44,197 bases of DNA from an uncultured Lachnospiraceae bacterium (GTDB lineage: Bacteria; Bacillota; Clostridia; Lachnospirales; Lachnospiraceae): NCBI GenBank assembly GCA_910588955.1, contig CAJURQ010000002.1, forward strand, positions 31,461 to 75,657, written 5' to 3'. Positions 16,509-25,044 of this stretch are shown piece by piece; the first letter of the stretch is position 1; each line of letters opens with the position of its first letter. The notes below the pieces were generated by a model. The model was not told the DNA's origin. It did no database searches and worked only from the letters and a program-made list of their open reading frames with translations. A program made the translations under genes and the position numbers.

Positions 16509-17677
16509 TAATTCGTCAAATATCCGTTTGTATCCTGATAAATCTTCTCGCTGCACTCCTTCACCGTGGAGGATGGTTCATAGTTGTCCGCGTCAAACAG
16601 GAACTTATGCAGCCACTTGACATTTTCCTCCAGATTGGTAGGAATGACGCAGGAGCCTTTCGACCCGATAGTGCCTGTCGCGCGCATATCCTCCTGCGGG
16701 AATCCGTCAGTCGCCGTAATGTTATACGCCCCCACATTGCCTAGCATATCAACAATCTCAGACAAATCCAGAGATGTGTATACCTCTTCAAATACGGCGT
16801 TCGCCGTCTCGGTCAGCTTCGGCAGCGACGCCTTCTTCGCCTGATCTGCCACTGCGGAGAGCACTTCTCTCTGTCTCTCGGCACGCTTGAAGTCGTCTCC
16901 CGCCGTATAACGGATTCGGCAGTAGCCCGTCGCCTGCAAGCCGTCCAGCCGCTGTAATCCGGTCTGTGTCACCGGTGTGTATTCTCTCTTCAAATCCTCC
17001 GCGATACAGAGCTGATAGTTGTTCAGGTGGCTGATCTCCGAATCGTCCACATCGATATCCACGCCGCCCAGCGCATCGATCGTATCCGTCAGCCCGGCGA
17101 AGCCAACCGTCACGAAATCCGTGATATTCATATCCAGATTCATGTTTAACATATTGATCGCCTGCTCAGGTCCGCCCTTCGCGTACGCCGCATTACATTT
17201 GTTGTACGAATCGTTGCTCAGGTTCAGATACGTATCACGGTATACGGAAACCAGTTTACAGTCTCCCGTATCCTGATTGATGGACGCGATCATAATCGTA
17301 TCGCTTCGGGTATTCTTCGTCAGCGCCCCCGTCGTGGAATCTACACCGAAGAGGGCAATGTTGCGATACCCCTTCATCGTCGTCTCCTCCGCCTCCTGCA
17401 CGGTCTCGTTGATGATAATGTCCTTCTCCTTCAGGTCTATTTTCCCGGTCTTCGTTCCGGAGAGAACCATATAGAGCACCATCACCGCTATAATCAAAAT
17501 AATGATTTCAACAATAAATAGAATAATTCGTCTGCGCTGCTTCTTCGCCTGTGCCTTTTTCCCTGATTTCTTTTTCCCGGAGCTCTTCCTGCCGGAAGAT
17601 CCGCCGCTCTTCCCGGAAGACTTCTTCCTGGGTCTTACTTCGTCATCATCATAATCATCCGCATATCTCTTAGCCAT
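16508..17677 (-). CDS. LCP (LytR-CpsA-Psr) family glycopolymer transferase
   Basis: LCP enzymes transfer lipid-linked wall glycopolymers onto peptidoglycan at the outer face of the membrane. The 389-residue protein has a very basic Ser/Gly/Lys cytoplasmic tail (about 1-50), one membrane segment (about 52-73) and the LCP domain (about 105-330). Visible motifs include NIALFGVDS, RSDTIMIASIN and VSVYRDTYL, which hold the conserved Asp/Arg residues that bind the pyrophosphate lipid. I chose the ATG encoding MAKRYADD because it has GAGGGAG upstream. A TTG twelve codons earlier is weaker. A strong promoter lies about 100 nt upstream and a terminator follows, so it is likely monocistronic. Its natural substrate could be the polysaccharide made by the neighbouring genes. 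Confidence 0.95.
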   Translation of the reverse strand: MAKRYADDYDDDEVRPRKKSSGKSGGSSGRKSSGKKKSGKKAQAKKQRRRIILFIVEIIILIIAVMVLYMVLSGTKTGKIDLKEKDIIINETVQEAEETTMKGYRNIALFGVDSTTGALTKNTRSDTIMIASINQDTGDCKLVSVYRDTYLNLSNDSYNKCNAAYAKGGPEQAINMLNMNLDMNITDFVTVGFAGLTDTIDALGGVDIDVDDSEISHLNNYQLCIAEDLKREYTPVTQTGLQRLDGLQATGYCRIRYTAGDDFKRAERQREVLSAVADQAKKASLPKLTETANAVFEEVYTSLDLSEIVDMLGNVGAYNITATDGFPQEDMRATGTIGSKGSCVIPTNLEENVKWLHKFLFDADNYEPSSTVKECSEKIYQDTNGYLTN

Positions 17678-17779
17678 ACTCTGTACTCCCTCAGTCTCTG
17701 TTCCAATTTCCAAAAGTCCGTTTTTTCATTTTGTCATATATTGTCCAACAAAGCAATCTTTAGTGGACACTCTTATAAG

Positions 17780-17807
17780 ATTATACTACATCTTGATATA
17801 ATTGCAA
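17780..17807 (-). promoter_or_regulatory. SigA-type promoter of the LCP gene
   Basis: On the minus strand TTGCAA and TATAAT are separated by 16 bases, a near-consensus housekeeping promoter. It sits about 100 nt upstream of the LCP start and just after the end of the polyprenyl phosphotransferase gene. Confidence 0.75.
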
Positions 17808-17865
17808 CATCATTCCCGGTTTCTTCCGAAAGTCTTTCACAATTCTTAAGATTTTAGTATCTCTT

Positions 17866-19275
17866 CTAATAGGCATTTTTATTGATAAATCCCCTGAAAA
17901 TCGTGAGAAACATAATCTTGATGTCAAAAGACATCGTCCAGTTTTCAATATAAAAAATATCAAATTCTATCCGCTTCTTAATAGAAGTGTCGCCGCGGTA
18001 GCCGTTGATCTGCGCCCAGCCCGTAAGACCGGGTCTCACCTGGTGCTTGACCATATAGCGGGGAATTTCTTCCTTAAACTGCTCCACAAACTGTGGTCTC
18101 TCGGGTCTCGGACCGACCACACTCATATCCCCCTTTAAAATATTGAAAAGCTGGGGCAGCTCGTCTATGCTTGTCTTTCGCAGAAATTTCCCCACTTTCG
18201 TGACACGGGGATCGTTCTTTGTCGTCCATCCCTTTTTCTCCGCGGAAGGCTTCTGCACCTCCATCGTGCGGAATTTGTACATGCGGAAAGGCTTATTGTG
18301 CAGACCTATCCGTTCCTGCTTAAAGATAACCGGTCCTCTCGACGTACATCTCACTGCAACGGCAGCAGCGATCATCACGGGCGACGCCACCACCAGTCCA
18401 ATCAGAGACACAAGGATATCCACGATCCGCTTCATCCACCAGTTCAGGGTGTTTGTCAGCGGCACATAGCGGATATTGATAACCGGCAGCCCCATCAGAT
18501 CCTCCGTGTAGGGACGGCTCGGAAACAGGCTGTTGTAATCCGGAATAAACTTTGTGTGCACGCCGGACTTTTCGCACAAATCCACGATATGCTCCAGATT
18601 GTCGTAATCTTTCAGAGAAAGGGTAATCGCTATCTCGTCCAGCTTGTTCTCGGGGAGAATATAGAGCAGGTTTTCAATGCTGCCCACCACCTTCACTCCC
18701 TTGTAGAGCGTGCCGGCAGGCACATGGTCGTCCAGAATGCCGCGCACCACATAGCCCCACTGGGGATTCGCGTTGATGCGCTTAATGTACTCCTCCGTGG
18801 CGCGGGAATACCCCACCAGAAGGATATATTTCAGATTGTAGCCCTTTTCACGGAAATACTGTAAAAGAATGCGGATGAGAGAACGCCCCAGCGTGGTCAG
18901 AACGATGTTGATCCCGTAAAACATCGCCATCATGGTACGTGAGAAGTGGATCTGCGCAACCATGTACCAGCCCGCCATCAGCACTACCATGCCCACGGTG
19001 TTTGCCTGAAAGATATTCAAAATTTCGTAGCGGTGAACGGTCGCCCGCTTGGGTGTGTAAAGATTGAAAGCATAATACAAGATGAGATAACCCGGTATGA
19101 TAAAATAGAGCATCTCAAAATATGTGCGTACGTCAAGAGCACCAACATTAGGGTTGGTGGTCACAAACGGACTGGCAAACTTTAAATACCATGCCAACAT
19201 ATAGGACACCGCGATAATCACGGCATCCAGCACCACGTGCAGTCTGTTGAAATATTTCTGGTTATCTTTTATCAT
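17866..19275 (-). CDS. Polyprenyl-phosphate glycosyl-1-phosphate transferase (WbaP/CpsE type)
   Basis: This enzyme starts polysaccharide assembly by moving a sugar-1-phosphate from its nucleotide donor onto undecaprenyl phosphate. The 469-residue protein has four N-terminal membrane helices (about 10-125), a Rossmann-like middle domain (YILLVGYSR...), a re-entrant membrane helix (about 280-310) and the catalytic bacterial sugar transferase domain with FKQERIG, FRMYKFRTM, TSIDELPQLFNILKGDMSVVGPRPE and PGLTGWAQINGYRG. All signature motifs are intact. The sugar, commonly glucose or galactose, cannot be read from sequence. The gene stands alone between the DUF58-transglutaminase gene and the LCP gene. 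Confidence 0.96.
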   Translation of the reverse strand: MIKDNQKYFNRLHVVLDAVIIAVSYMLAWYLKFASPFVTTNPNVGALDVRTYFEMLYFIIPGYLILYYAFNLYTPKRATVHRYEILNIFQANTVGMVVLMAGWYMVAQIHFSRTMMAMFYGINIVLTTLGRSLIRILLQYFREKGYNLKYILLVGYSRATEEYIKRINANPQWGYVVRGILDDHVPAGTLYKGVKVVGSIENLLYILPENKLDEIAITLSLKDYDNLEHIVDLCEKSGVHTKFIPDYNSLFPSRPYTEDLMGLPVINIRYVPLTNTLNWWMKRIVDILVSLIGLVVASPVMIAAAVAVRCTSRGPVIFKQERIGLHNKPFRMYKFRTMEVQKPSAEKKGWTTKNDPRVTKVGKFLRKTSIDELPQLFNILKGDMSVVGPRPERPQFVEQFKEEIPRYMVKHQVRPGLTGWAQINGYRGDTSIKKRIEFDIFYIENWTMSFDIKIMFLTIFRGFINKNAY

Positions 19276-19362
19276 AATCAGTCTACGCTCTATGCGTTTT
19301 TACCACATTTTATCCATACACTGTGTCATACTTACCATACCCTGTTCACGCCATAATTATTT

Positions 19363-22300
19363 TTATTTTACAATAAACCGCCAAAAAATACAACTGCCAC
19401 AATCTGAGGAGCGCAGGCTGCCCCTCAGCTCCCCGCAGAGTTTATCGCAGTCATACGCGATCTCTTCCGCAAAAAACGCCTGATAAAGCGCCCTCTCCTG
19501 ATCCTCACTGATTTCTATACGGCAGTTTTCTCTCATCCATGCAATCTGTTCCCGCAGCGTGCGCTGTTTCAAAAACTGCCCGTTTTTCTTTGCCGCCGCC
19601 TTCTGCAGCCGTCCGTACTCCAGTTTCACACGCTCCCTGCCCGGCAGGCGTCTCTCCTGCTCTCTCCTGATCATCCGGATTACCATAAATGCTGTGGCTG
19701 TGATGATGAAAACGGCAAAAATCACATCAATCATGACTCCCAGCGCATTTTCAATATATGCGCCGATCGCATTCTCCCCGAGCGCACGGTCGCTTTCCCC
19801 GCCTTCGCCTCCCATGAATACATCCCAGAAGGAAGTCCTCTCCTCCTCGGCGGATGAGGGTGTGGGATCTACGACGATCCATCCCCTCTCGCTGTCAAAT
19901 ATCTCCACCCACGCGTGGGCGTACGCCTCCGGAATCTCTATCCGGATAAGCCCGGTCTCCCCTATCTCCGAAAAGCCCGCATAGTAGTCGTGATAGTCGG
20001 CGTCTTCCACCAGTTCGCCGTTCTCGACGACAGCCGCGTAGGAAAAGGCATACCCTTCCACATAACGCGCGGGAATGCCCATCTGCCTGAAAAGCATGAC
20101 TGCCGCCGACGCAAAGTGCGCGCAGTAGCCCTTTCTGCTCTCCAGCAGGAAATGCGAGATATAATCGGGATTTCCGTAATAAAATCCCGGTCGTAACGTA
20201 TAATTATAGTTCTCGTCGAAATACGCCACGATCTGCCCCGCAATCTCCTCCTCCGTTCCGCCGAAACCGGCTTCACCGCATACCCGGCGGACTGCCGTCT
20301 CACAGACGGAAGGCACATTCAGATACCTGATATACGGCTCTTTCTCAAACAGCATCTTCGTGTTCCCGTTGTCGGGATAATAGCGGTAAACAAACGCACC
20401 GTCCCGCTCTTCTATATGAAAGTAATCGGTGTAATAAGGTCTGTACTCAAAATTATCACCCGCGTCGGCTCTCTCCACCTCCATAATGCCCACGCCCTGC
20501 ACCGCCGCGCCGCCGTCCTCCTCAAACCGGCGCTGCCTGCTGTACAGCTCCATCTCCGTATTGCCGTCCTCCGGCGATTCCATCGCCGCCTCCGTCCACG
20601 AAGTCCCGATATAATCCACACCCGTAAAAGCCTTCAGATATACGGGTTCAAAGCTGTACGGCGTATACCGGACGCTCAGCGCTGTCTCATAGCTTGGCAT
20701 GACAGCAGAACCTTTGCTCAGCTTTCCCCCGCTGACCCCCGATTCCGCGGTATCCTGCGGGAACAGAGACCGCATACCGTACCGGGCAAAGAGCTCCATC
20801 CCCTTTTCGGACGCCTCCTTTGCCCCGCTTGGCGGCACAATACGGGCGTACCTCTGCTCCGGCATCAGAAACGCCGCCGCGCCCACAAGCAATGCGACTA
20901 CCACCGCCGTCACCGGAAGAACATAGCGTATCTGCCTCGAGACGCGCCCCCTGCCGTAAGACAGCATCATCACTGCCCCATACCCGACCAGCATAAAGAC
21001 CATATACGGTAGAGGCGGCGAACACTCAAAATACATCGGCAGAACATAGGGCGTCAACGTCAAAAGCATAACCTTGAGAAGCGTACATTTGTTATGCAGC
21101 TGTATATTCAGAAGAATGATCCCTACCATGCCAAGGAATATAGCGAAGGTCGTCACTGCCATATACCCTTCCTCAACCGTCAGGGCATATTCCATACCGG
21201 CAGACAGGTCAAAATACTCCCTCGCCACGTCCAAAATACAGTTGATTATATAATAATATCCGTTATTTATCACCCAGTAATTCGTGACAGCAATGTATAA
21301 ATACAGCAGAAACGCGAGCAGTGTCGTGAGATTGACAAGCCATTTCTTCCCCGTTTCGTCAACCGCGCTAAGCGCAAAGGCAAGCGGGAAAAGCGTAAGC
21401 ATACATAAGCCCGAATGAAACTCAATCTCAAATGCGGCAAGAAATCCGCCAACCGCCCCATAGACAAGCAGAAACAAAAGAAAGGTTCTCGTAAGCGCCG
21501 CGAGGAAATCATATTTATCTTTATCCGCAGTCTTTACCAGTTTCAGAGATTCTTTATGCTCCTTCCGCTCACGCCCGATTACCGGCTGACATAATATATA
21601 GTTTTCTGCGGGATGTTCCATGGACATCTGCTCCTCGATGTAGCAGGACGCATGTCTGCCGTATAGACTCAGTATCTCCCCCAGCGTGTTCTCGAGCTCG
21701 CCATGTTCCACGATATAGCGGCTGCAAAGCTCCTCGTTTACACCCTGCCAGAATAACTGAATCGGATAATCTTTAGAGAGCAGCAGTCTGCACATGCCGT
21801 ACAGGGATTCCATCAGGGCGTCGTTCTCATCCAAATCATCCCCCAGCGGCAGCAGCACGTTGACCTTTTCCCTTCCGGCAGCCAGACGCTCCCGCACCAT
21901 CATCTCGCCCTGTTTCGCCGACAATTTCCAATGAATGTTTTTTAATTCGTCACCTGCTATATACTCCCTGATCTCATAGTCGGGGTTGTACTCCACGCCC
22001 CTCTTTCTGCTCTCGTTCTCTTTGGGAAACCCTTCTATGGACGAATAGCGTTCTTCCGCCTCTTCCCCGTCCGCAAAGGCTGTCCATACCAATACTTCCC
22101 CGTCTCCCGCCGCCCGGTATGTAAGATAAAACAAATGCAGGAAATCAAACACCCTGCATTCTTCCACACTTATCCTGAGCCGTCCCGCGTAACGGCTGTT
22201 TAACAAATATTGGACCTTTCCCCCTTTTCCGGGAGCCGCCCACAATTTTTCCTTTTTCCCCTCCGCGCTCCCCGTAAAAATATTTTCACAGCGGTATGTC

Positions 22301-22584
22301 ACGTCAATCGCAAACCCAGCAAAACGCAAGGGATTCGCAAAGCGGATCTCGACCGGAATCTCCGTATTTTTTCCCACGCGGCGGCGTGGCAGCACAATCT
22401 CCGCACGTAATTTGTCTCGGACACTCCATAAACCCGCCGCAGAAATAATAACGCTCGTTATCATCAGCAGTATCGCCATAAAGAGAAGATAACTTCTGAA
22501 AAAGCTCCACATCCATAGGAGAATGGCAAACACCGCGAGAAATCCTATTGTTCCTTTTATGCTCAGCCGCAGCCTCTTATCCAT
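19363..22584 (-). CDS. DUF58-transglutaminase (TgpA-like) membrane fusion protein
   Basis: One 1073-residue protein joins two modules usually encoded separately. Residues 1-350 hold two membrane helices and a DUF58 domain with the motif EYNPDYEIREY...IHWKLSA (about 198-222). From about 355 a second membrane block (about six helices) leads to an extracellular transglutaminase-like domain with C820 in KGYCAHFASA, H890 in AHAWVEI and D906 in VVDPTPS, so the catalytic triad is complete. A last membrane helix and a cytoplasmic tail follow. The ATG overlaps the stop of the MoxR gene as TAATG, which indicates translational coupling. An upstream in-frame start inside the MoxR gene was rejected. The usual MoxR-DUF58-TgpA set suggests an envelope-protein maturation complex; its substrate is unknown. 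Confidence 0.92.
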   Translation of the reverse strand: MDKRLRLSIKGTIGFLAVFAILLWMWSFFRSYLLFMAILLMITSVIISAAGLWSVRDKLRAEIVLPRRRVGKNTEIPVEIRFANPLRFAGFAIDVTYRCENIFTGSAEGKKEKLWAAPGKGGKVQYLLNSRYAGRLRISVEECRVFDFLHLFYLTYRAAGDGEVLVWTAFADGEEAEERYSSIEGFPKENESRKRGVEYNPDYEIREYIAGDELKNIHWKLSAKQGEMMVRERLAAGREKVNVLLPLGDDLDENDALMESLYGMCRLLLSKDYPIQLFWQGVNEELCSRYIVEHGELENTLGEILSLYGRHASCYIEEQMSMEHPAENYILCQPVIGRERKEHKESLKLVKTADKDKYDFLAALTRTFLLFLLVYGAVGGFLAAFEIEFHSGLCMLTLFPLAFALSAVDETGKKWLVNLTTLLAFLLYLYIAVTNYWVINNGYYYIINCILDVAREYFDLSAGMEYALTVEEGYMAVTTFAIFLGMVGIILLNIQLHNKCTLLKVMLLTLTPYVLPMYFECSPPLPYMVFMLVGYGAVMMLSYGRGRVSRQIRYVLPVTAVVVALLVGAAAFLMPEQRYARIVPPSGAKEASEKGMELFARYGMRSLFPQDTAESGVSGGKLSKGSAVMPSYETALSVRYTPYSFEPVYLKAFTGVDYIGTSWTEAAMESPEDGNTEMELYSRQRRFEEDGGAAVQGVGIMEVERADAGDNFEYRPYYTDYFHIEERDGAFVYRYYPDNGNTKMLFEKEPYIRYLNVPSVCETAVRRVCGEAGFGGTEEEIAGQIVAYFDENYNYTLRPGFYYGNPDYISHFLLESRKGYCAHFASAAVMLFRQMGIPARYVEGYAFSYAAVVENGELVEDADYHDYYAGFSEIGETGLIRIEIPEAYAHAWVEIFDSERGWIVVDPTPSSAEEERTSFWDVFMGGEGGESDRALGENAIGAYIENALGVMIDVIFAVFIITATAFMVIRMIRREQERRLPGRERVKLEYGRLQKAAAKKNGQFLKQRTLREQIAWMRENCRIEISEDQERALYQAFFAEEIAYDCDKLCGELRGSLRSSDCGSCIFWRFIVK

Positions 22585-23504
22585 TAAACTGCATGTATCC
22601 TTTCCGTAATTTTCATAATCACATCCGACACATCCAAGCCCTCGGCTCGCGCACGGGCATTCAGACGGATGCGGTGCTTCCACACGTCATCTATCACACT
22701 GAGAATGTCCTCCGGAACGACATAATCCCCGCCCCTCATCATTGCCATCGCCTTCGCCATCTTAAGCAGCGCGATGCTGCCGCGCGGGCTTACGCCGAGC
22801 GCAATACGCGGTTCTCTCCTCGTCTCCTCCGTCAGATTGATAATATACTCGTGGAGACGATCGTCCACATGCAGATTCTCTGTCTGCGCGCGCAGCTCCA
22901 TCAGGCGCTGCGCCGTAATCACGCTCCCGACCTGTTCGAGTCCCTGACCCACACTGCCTTTCAGGATATCCAGTGCAGCGGCGTGGGAAGGGTAACCCAT
23001 GCTCAGGCATATCAGGAAACGGTCAAGCTGGGATTCCGGTAAAAGCTGTGTGCCCGAAGAGCCGAAGGGATTCTCCGTCGCTATGACAGTAAACGGAGGC
23101 GACAGCGGATAAGATACCCCGTCCACGGTAACTTTGGACTCCTCCATCACTTCCAGCAGCGCAGACTGGGTTTTCGAGGAAGTGCGGTTCAGTTCGTCCG
23201 CGAGAAAAAGATTACAGAACACCGCGCCTCTTTTATACTCAAATTCCCCCGTCGCGCTGTTGTACATGGTAAACCCGACAATATCGCTCGGGAGCACGTC
23301 GGGCGTAAACTGCATTCTCTTGCACGAAAGCTCCATCGCCCTCCCCAAAGCCATTGCCAGAGTGGTCTTTCCCACGCCCGGTATATCCTCCAACAGCACA
23401 TGCCCGCCCGCAAGGATAGCGGCGAGCGCCTTGCGTATCACCCAGTCCTTGCCCTTCACGACCTTATTCACTTCGGAGACGATCTGTTCCAGATCCTTGT
23501 TCAT
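22584..23504 (-). CDS. MoxR family AAA+ ATPase
   Basis: This 306-residue cytoplasmic AAA+ protein resembles MoxR/RavA-type chaperones that help assemble or activate partner complexes. Walker A is G-V-G-K-T-T (about 43-48). Walker B with the sensor region reads NLFLADELNRT (about 98-107), then SALLEVMEE, ATENPFGSSGT and the C-terminal lid with SPRGSIALLKMAKA. Length is typical. AAAGGA precedes the ATG. Its stop overlaps the start of the DUF58-transglutaminase gene, the classical partner of MoxR, so the two products probably work together at the membrane. The upstream intergenic region holds one of the large palindromic elements. Confidence 0.95.
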   Translation of the reverse strand: MNKDLEQIVSEVNKVVKGKDWVIRKALAAILAGGHVLLEDIPGVGKTTLAMALGRAMELSCKRMQFTPDVLPSDIVGFTMYNSATGEFEYKRGAVFCNLFLADELNRTSSKTQSALLEVMEESKVTVDGVSYPLSPPFTVIATENPFGSSGTQLLPESQLDRFLICLSMGYPSHAAALDILKGSVGQGLEQVGSVITAQRLMELRAQTENLHVDDRLHEYIINLTEETRREPRIALGVSPRGSIALLKMAKAMAMMRGGDYVVPEDILSVIDDVWKHRIRLNARARAEGLDVSDVIMKITERIHAV

Positions 23505-23541
23505 GCTCGTAAGTCCTTTCGATAGGTAATGCTAAAACGCG

Positions 23542-23588
23542 AGTAGTGTTATTCTTGTACACCAAGTAGTGTTATGCTTGTGCACATT
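23542..23588 (+). repeat. Two adjacent about 24-bp direct repeats
   Basis: AGTAGTGTTATTCTTGTACAC and AGTAGTGTTATGCTTGTGCAC-like units follow one another. The second runs into the left arm of palindromic element D. The TTGTACAC/TTGTGCAC ends suggest a partial duplication of the element's own terminus. Confidence 0.6.
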
Positions 23589-23734
23589 GTATATTCCAAC
23601 GCAGACGCGCTTGCGCTCCGTTCCGAACGTAATGGTACTAGGCTCGAAAATACCTCGCCAAGTACCAACGGTTTTAATCCGAAGGATTTAAACAGCTTCC
23701 AAGGGTCTGCTTATGGATTATACAATGTACACAA
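23578..23734 (+). repeat. Palindromic element D (left of the glycosyltransferase gene)
   Basis: A 157-bp element begins TTGTGCACATTGTATA and ends with a near-perfect reverse complement, giving about 20 bp of terminal stem. Inside it holds ACGCAGACGCGCTTGCGC, a GGTACT/AGTACC stem, and an AATCC-GAA-GGATT hairpin. The block from AACGCAGAC to CCGTTCC is identical, in inverted orientation, to element C at 24847-24996. The outer stem sequences of the two elements differ, yet each is self-complementary. It fills most of the gap between the glycosyltransferase and MoxR genes. Confidence 0.8.
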
Positions 23735-23749
23735 TATTTACTGAACAAT

Positions 23750-24805
23750 CTACATGTAAATACGGTACCACAGATTTCGCCAGAGTTCCCACTGAATCCT
23801 CATGTAGGCGGGAAAGCGCGACCGCACAAAGCGCACCCGCTTTGCCCTGCCCTTCTCCGAACAGGCAAGCCGCAGCCCCTCCGCTGTCCCCTGCAGCCAG
23901 CTTTTTATCAGTCCCTTTTTCAAAAAGAAAAGTGTCTTAATCAGAAAGCCCGCAAATAGAAACGGAAGATTTAAAAGAATCTGCAAAAGCGGCATGTTTT
24001 TATAGACCAGATAGACGCTGTTTTTCGCGGAGAGTTTCACCTTAAAGTCGTTGTGACGAGAGCCCGAAACGCCGCTTCCCGCATGGTGCACCACCGCCTC
24101 CGGCACATAGATGTTCCGATAACCGTATATCTTTGCCCGGTAGCCTAAGTCCACATCCTCCAGATACGCGAAGTGGTTTTCATCCAGCAATCCAATCTTC
24201 GCAAGGATGCTTCTGCGGTAAATGCACGCACCCCCGCAGGCACTGAAAATCTCCCGCGGGCGTCCATAATCTGCCGCCGGCTTGTCCTTACCCGCAGCGA
24301 AAGCCCAGCCCAGCGCGCAGTAATAGTCCCCCGCGTCGTCAATTAACGCCGGGTGCTGCATATTCACCATCCGCGCCGCCCCGGAAAAAGCTCTCCCGTC
24401 CGAATCCAGCGCTTTTTCCATCGCACGGACAAACCCGGGCTGAACCGTGGTATCGTTGTTTAATAAAATAACATACGTCGTTTTATCCTTCCTACTCTCC
24501 TCAATCCCCCGGTTCACCGCCCCGCAGAACCCATAATTTCTATCCAGCGCGAGCACCCGCACAGTCGGAAACTTCTCCTCCACAACCTCCCTGCTCCCAT
24601 CCACAGACCCATTATCCACCACGATCACCCGTGCGGGTTCCCCCGCCAGAGAAACAAGACAGTTCTCAATATATTTAATCCCATTATAATTCGGAATGAT
24701 AATCGTCGAGCGGATTCCGCCGTCCCCGAGCTTATCCCGGCGGGGCTTGCCCCCGCTCCTAATCTCATGTGGCATTTTTCTTCCCCATTTCTTTCTATCA
24801 TACAT
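23750..24805 (-). CDS. Family 2 glycosyltransferase
   Basis: This 351-residue GT-A enzyme has the family 2 fold: STIIIPNYNGIKYIE, VIVVDNGSVDGS, RNYGFCGAVNRGI and the metal-binding ILLNNDTT. AYLEDVDLGYRAKIYGY then supplies the catalytic ED-D motif, as in rhamnosyltransferase-like WbbL relatives. A hydrophobic C-terminal patch (LLQILLNLPFLFAGFLIKTLFFL, interrupted) suggests membrane association. Start choice is uncertain: the first ATG has no ribosome site and abuts a palindrome arm, while an ATG ten codons later follows GGGGAAG. It is unusually isolated, since both flanks are filled by inverted copies of a large palindromic element and nothing is co-transcribed closely. Donor and acceptor are unknown. 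Confidence 0.9.
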   Translation of the reverse strand: MYDRKKWGRKMPHEIRSGGKPRRDKLGDGGIRSTIIIPNYNGIKYIENCLVSLAGEPARVIVVDNGSVDGSREVVEEKFPTVRVLALDRNYGFCGAVNRGIEESRKDKTTYVILLNNDTTVQPGFVRAMEKALDSDGRAFSGAARMVNMQHPALIDDAGDYYCALGWAFAAGKDKPAADYGRPREIFSACGGACIYRRSILAKIGLLDENHFAYLEDVDLGYRAKIYGYRNIYVPEAVVHHAGSGVSGSRHNDFKVKLSAKNSVYLVYKNMPLLQILLNLPFLFAGFLIKTLFFLKKGLIKSWLQGTAEGLRLACSEKGRAKRVRFVRSRFPAYMRIQWELWRNLWYRIYM

Positions 24806-24809
24806 TCGC

Positions 24810-25034
24810 CACAGGTAAGCGCGAAACTCCTCATAATCCTATACCAGTTGTGCAAATAAAATAATCGTAAGCAGACCCTTGGAAGACGCCGGTACTTAGC
24901 GAAGGTATTGAGTTGCTTTGCAACTCACGAGCTTAGTACCGCTGCGTCTGGAACGGAGCGCAAGCGCGTCTGCGTTGATTATTTTATTCGCGCAACCTCG
25001 ATAAGCAAAAAAATGAGTTTCGCACTTACCTGTG
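24810..25034. repeat. 225-bp nested palindrome filling the gap between two glycosyltransferase genes
   Basis: Outer 20-bp arms (CACAGGTAAG...GAAACTC and its reverse complement, one mismatch) enclose 17-18-nt spacers. Within these lies the 150-bp palindromic element C. The palindrome begins 5 nt upstream of one glycosyltransferase start and ends 10 nt after the stop of the other, so it occupies the whole intergenic space. Confidence 0.8.
24847..24996 (-). repeat. Palindromic element C (right of the glycosyltransferase gene)
   Basis: The 20-bp terminal arms (GTTGTGCAAATAAAATAATC and its complement with two mismatches) enclose successive stems: GCAGAC/GTCTGC, AGACGC/GCGTCT, GGTACTTAGC/GCTTAGTACC with one T-T mismatch, and TGAGTTGC/GCAACTCA with a TTT loop. 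A GCGC-AA-GCGC side hairpin is shared with element D. At the third stem C has an A-T pair where D has a G-C pair, a compensatory change. This branching fold looks like a structured RNA or a palindromic mobile element. Confidence 0.8.
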
Positions 25035-25044
25035 CCATCCGTCA

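Noticed and set aside
23578..24996. Site-specific invertible switch
   Set aside because: The inverted repeats are real, but no recombinase gene lies nearby and no promoter orientation effect is evident. I kept it only as a possibility in the findings.
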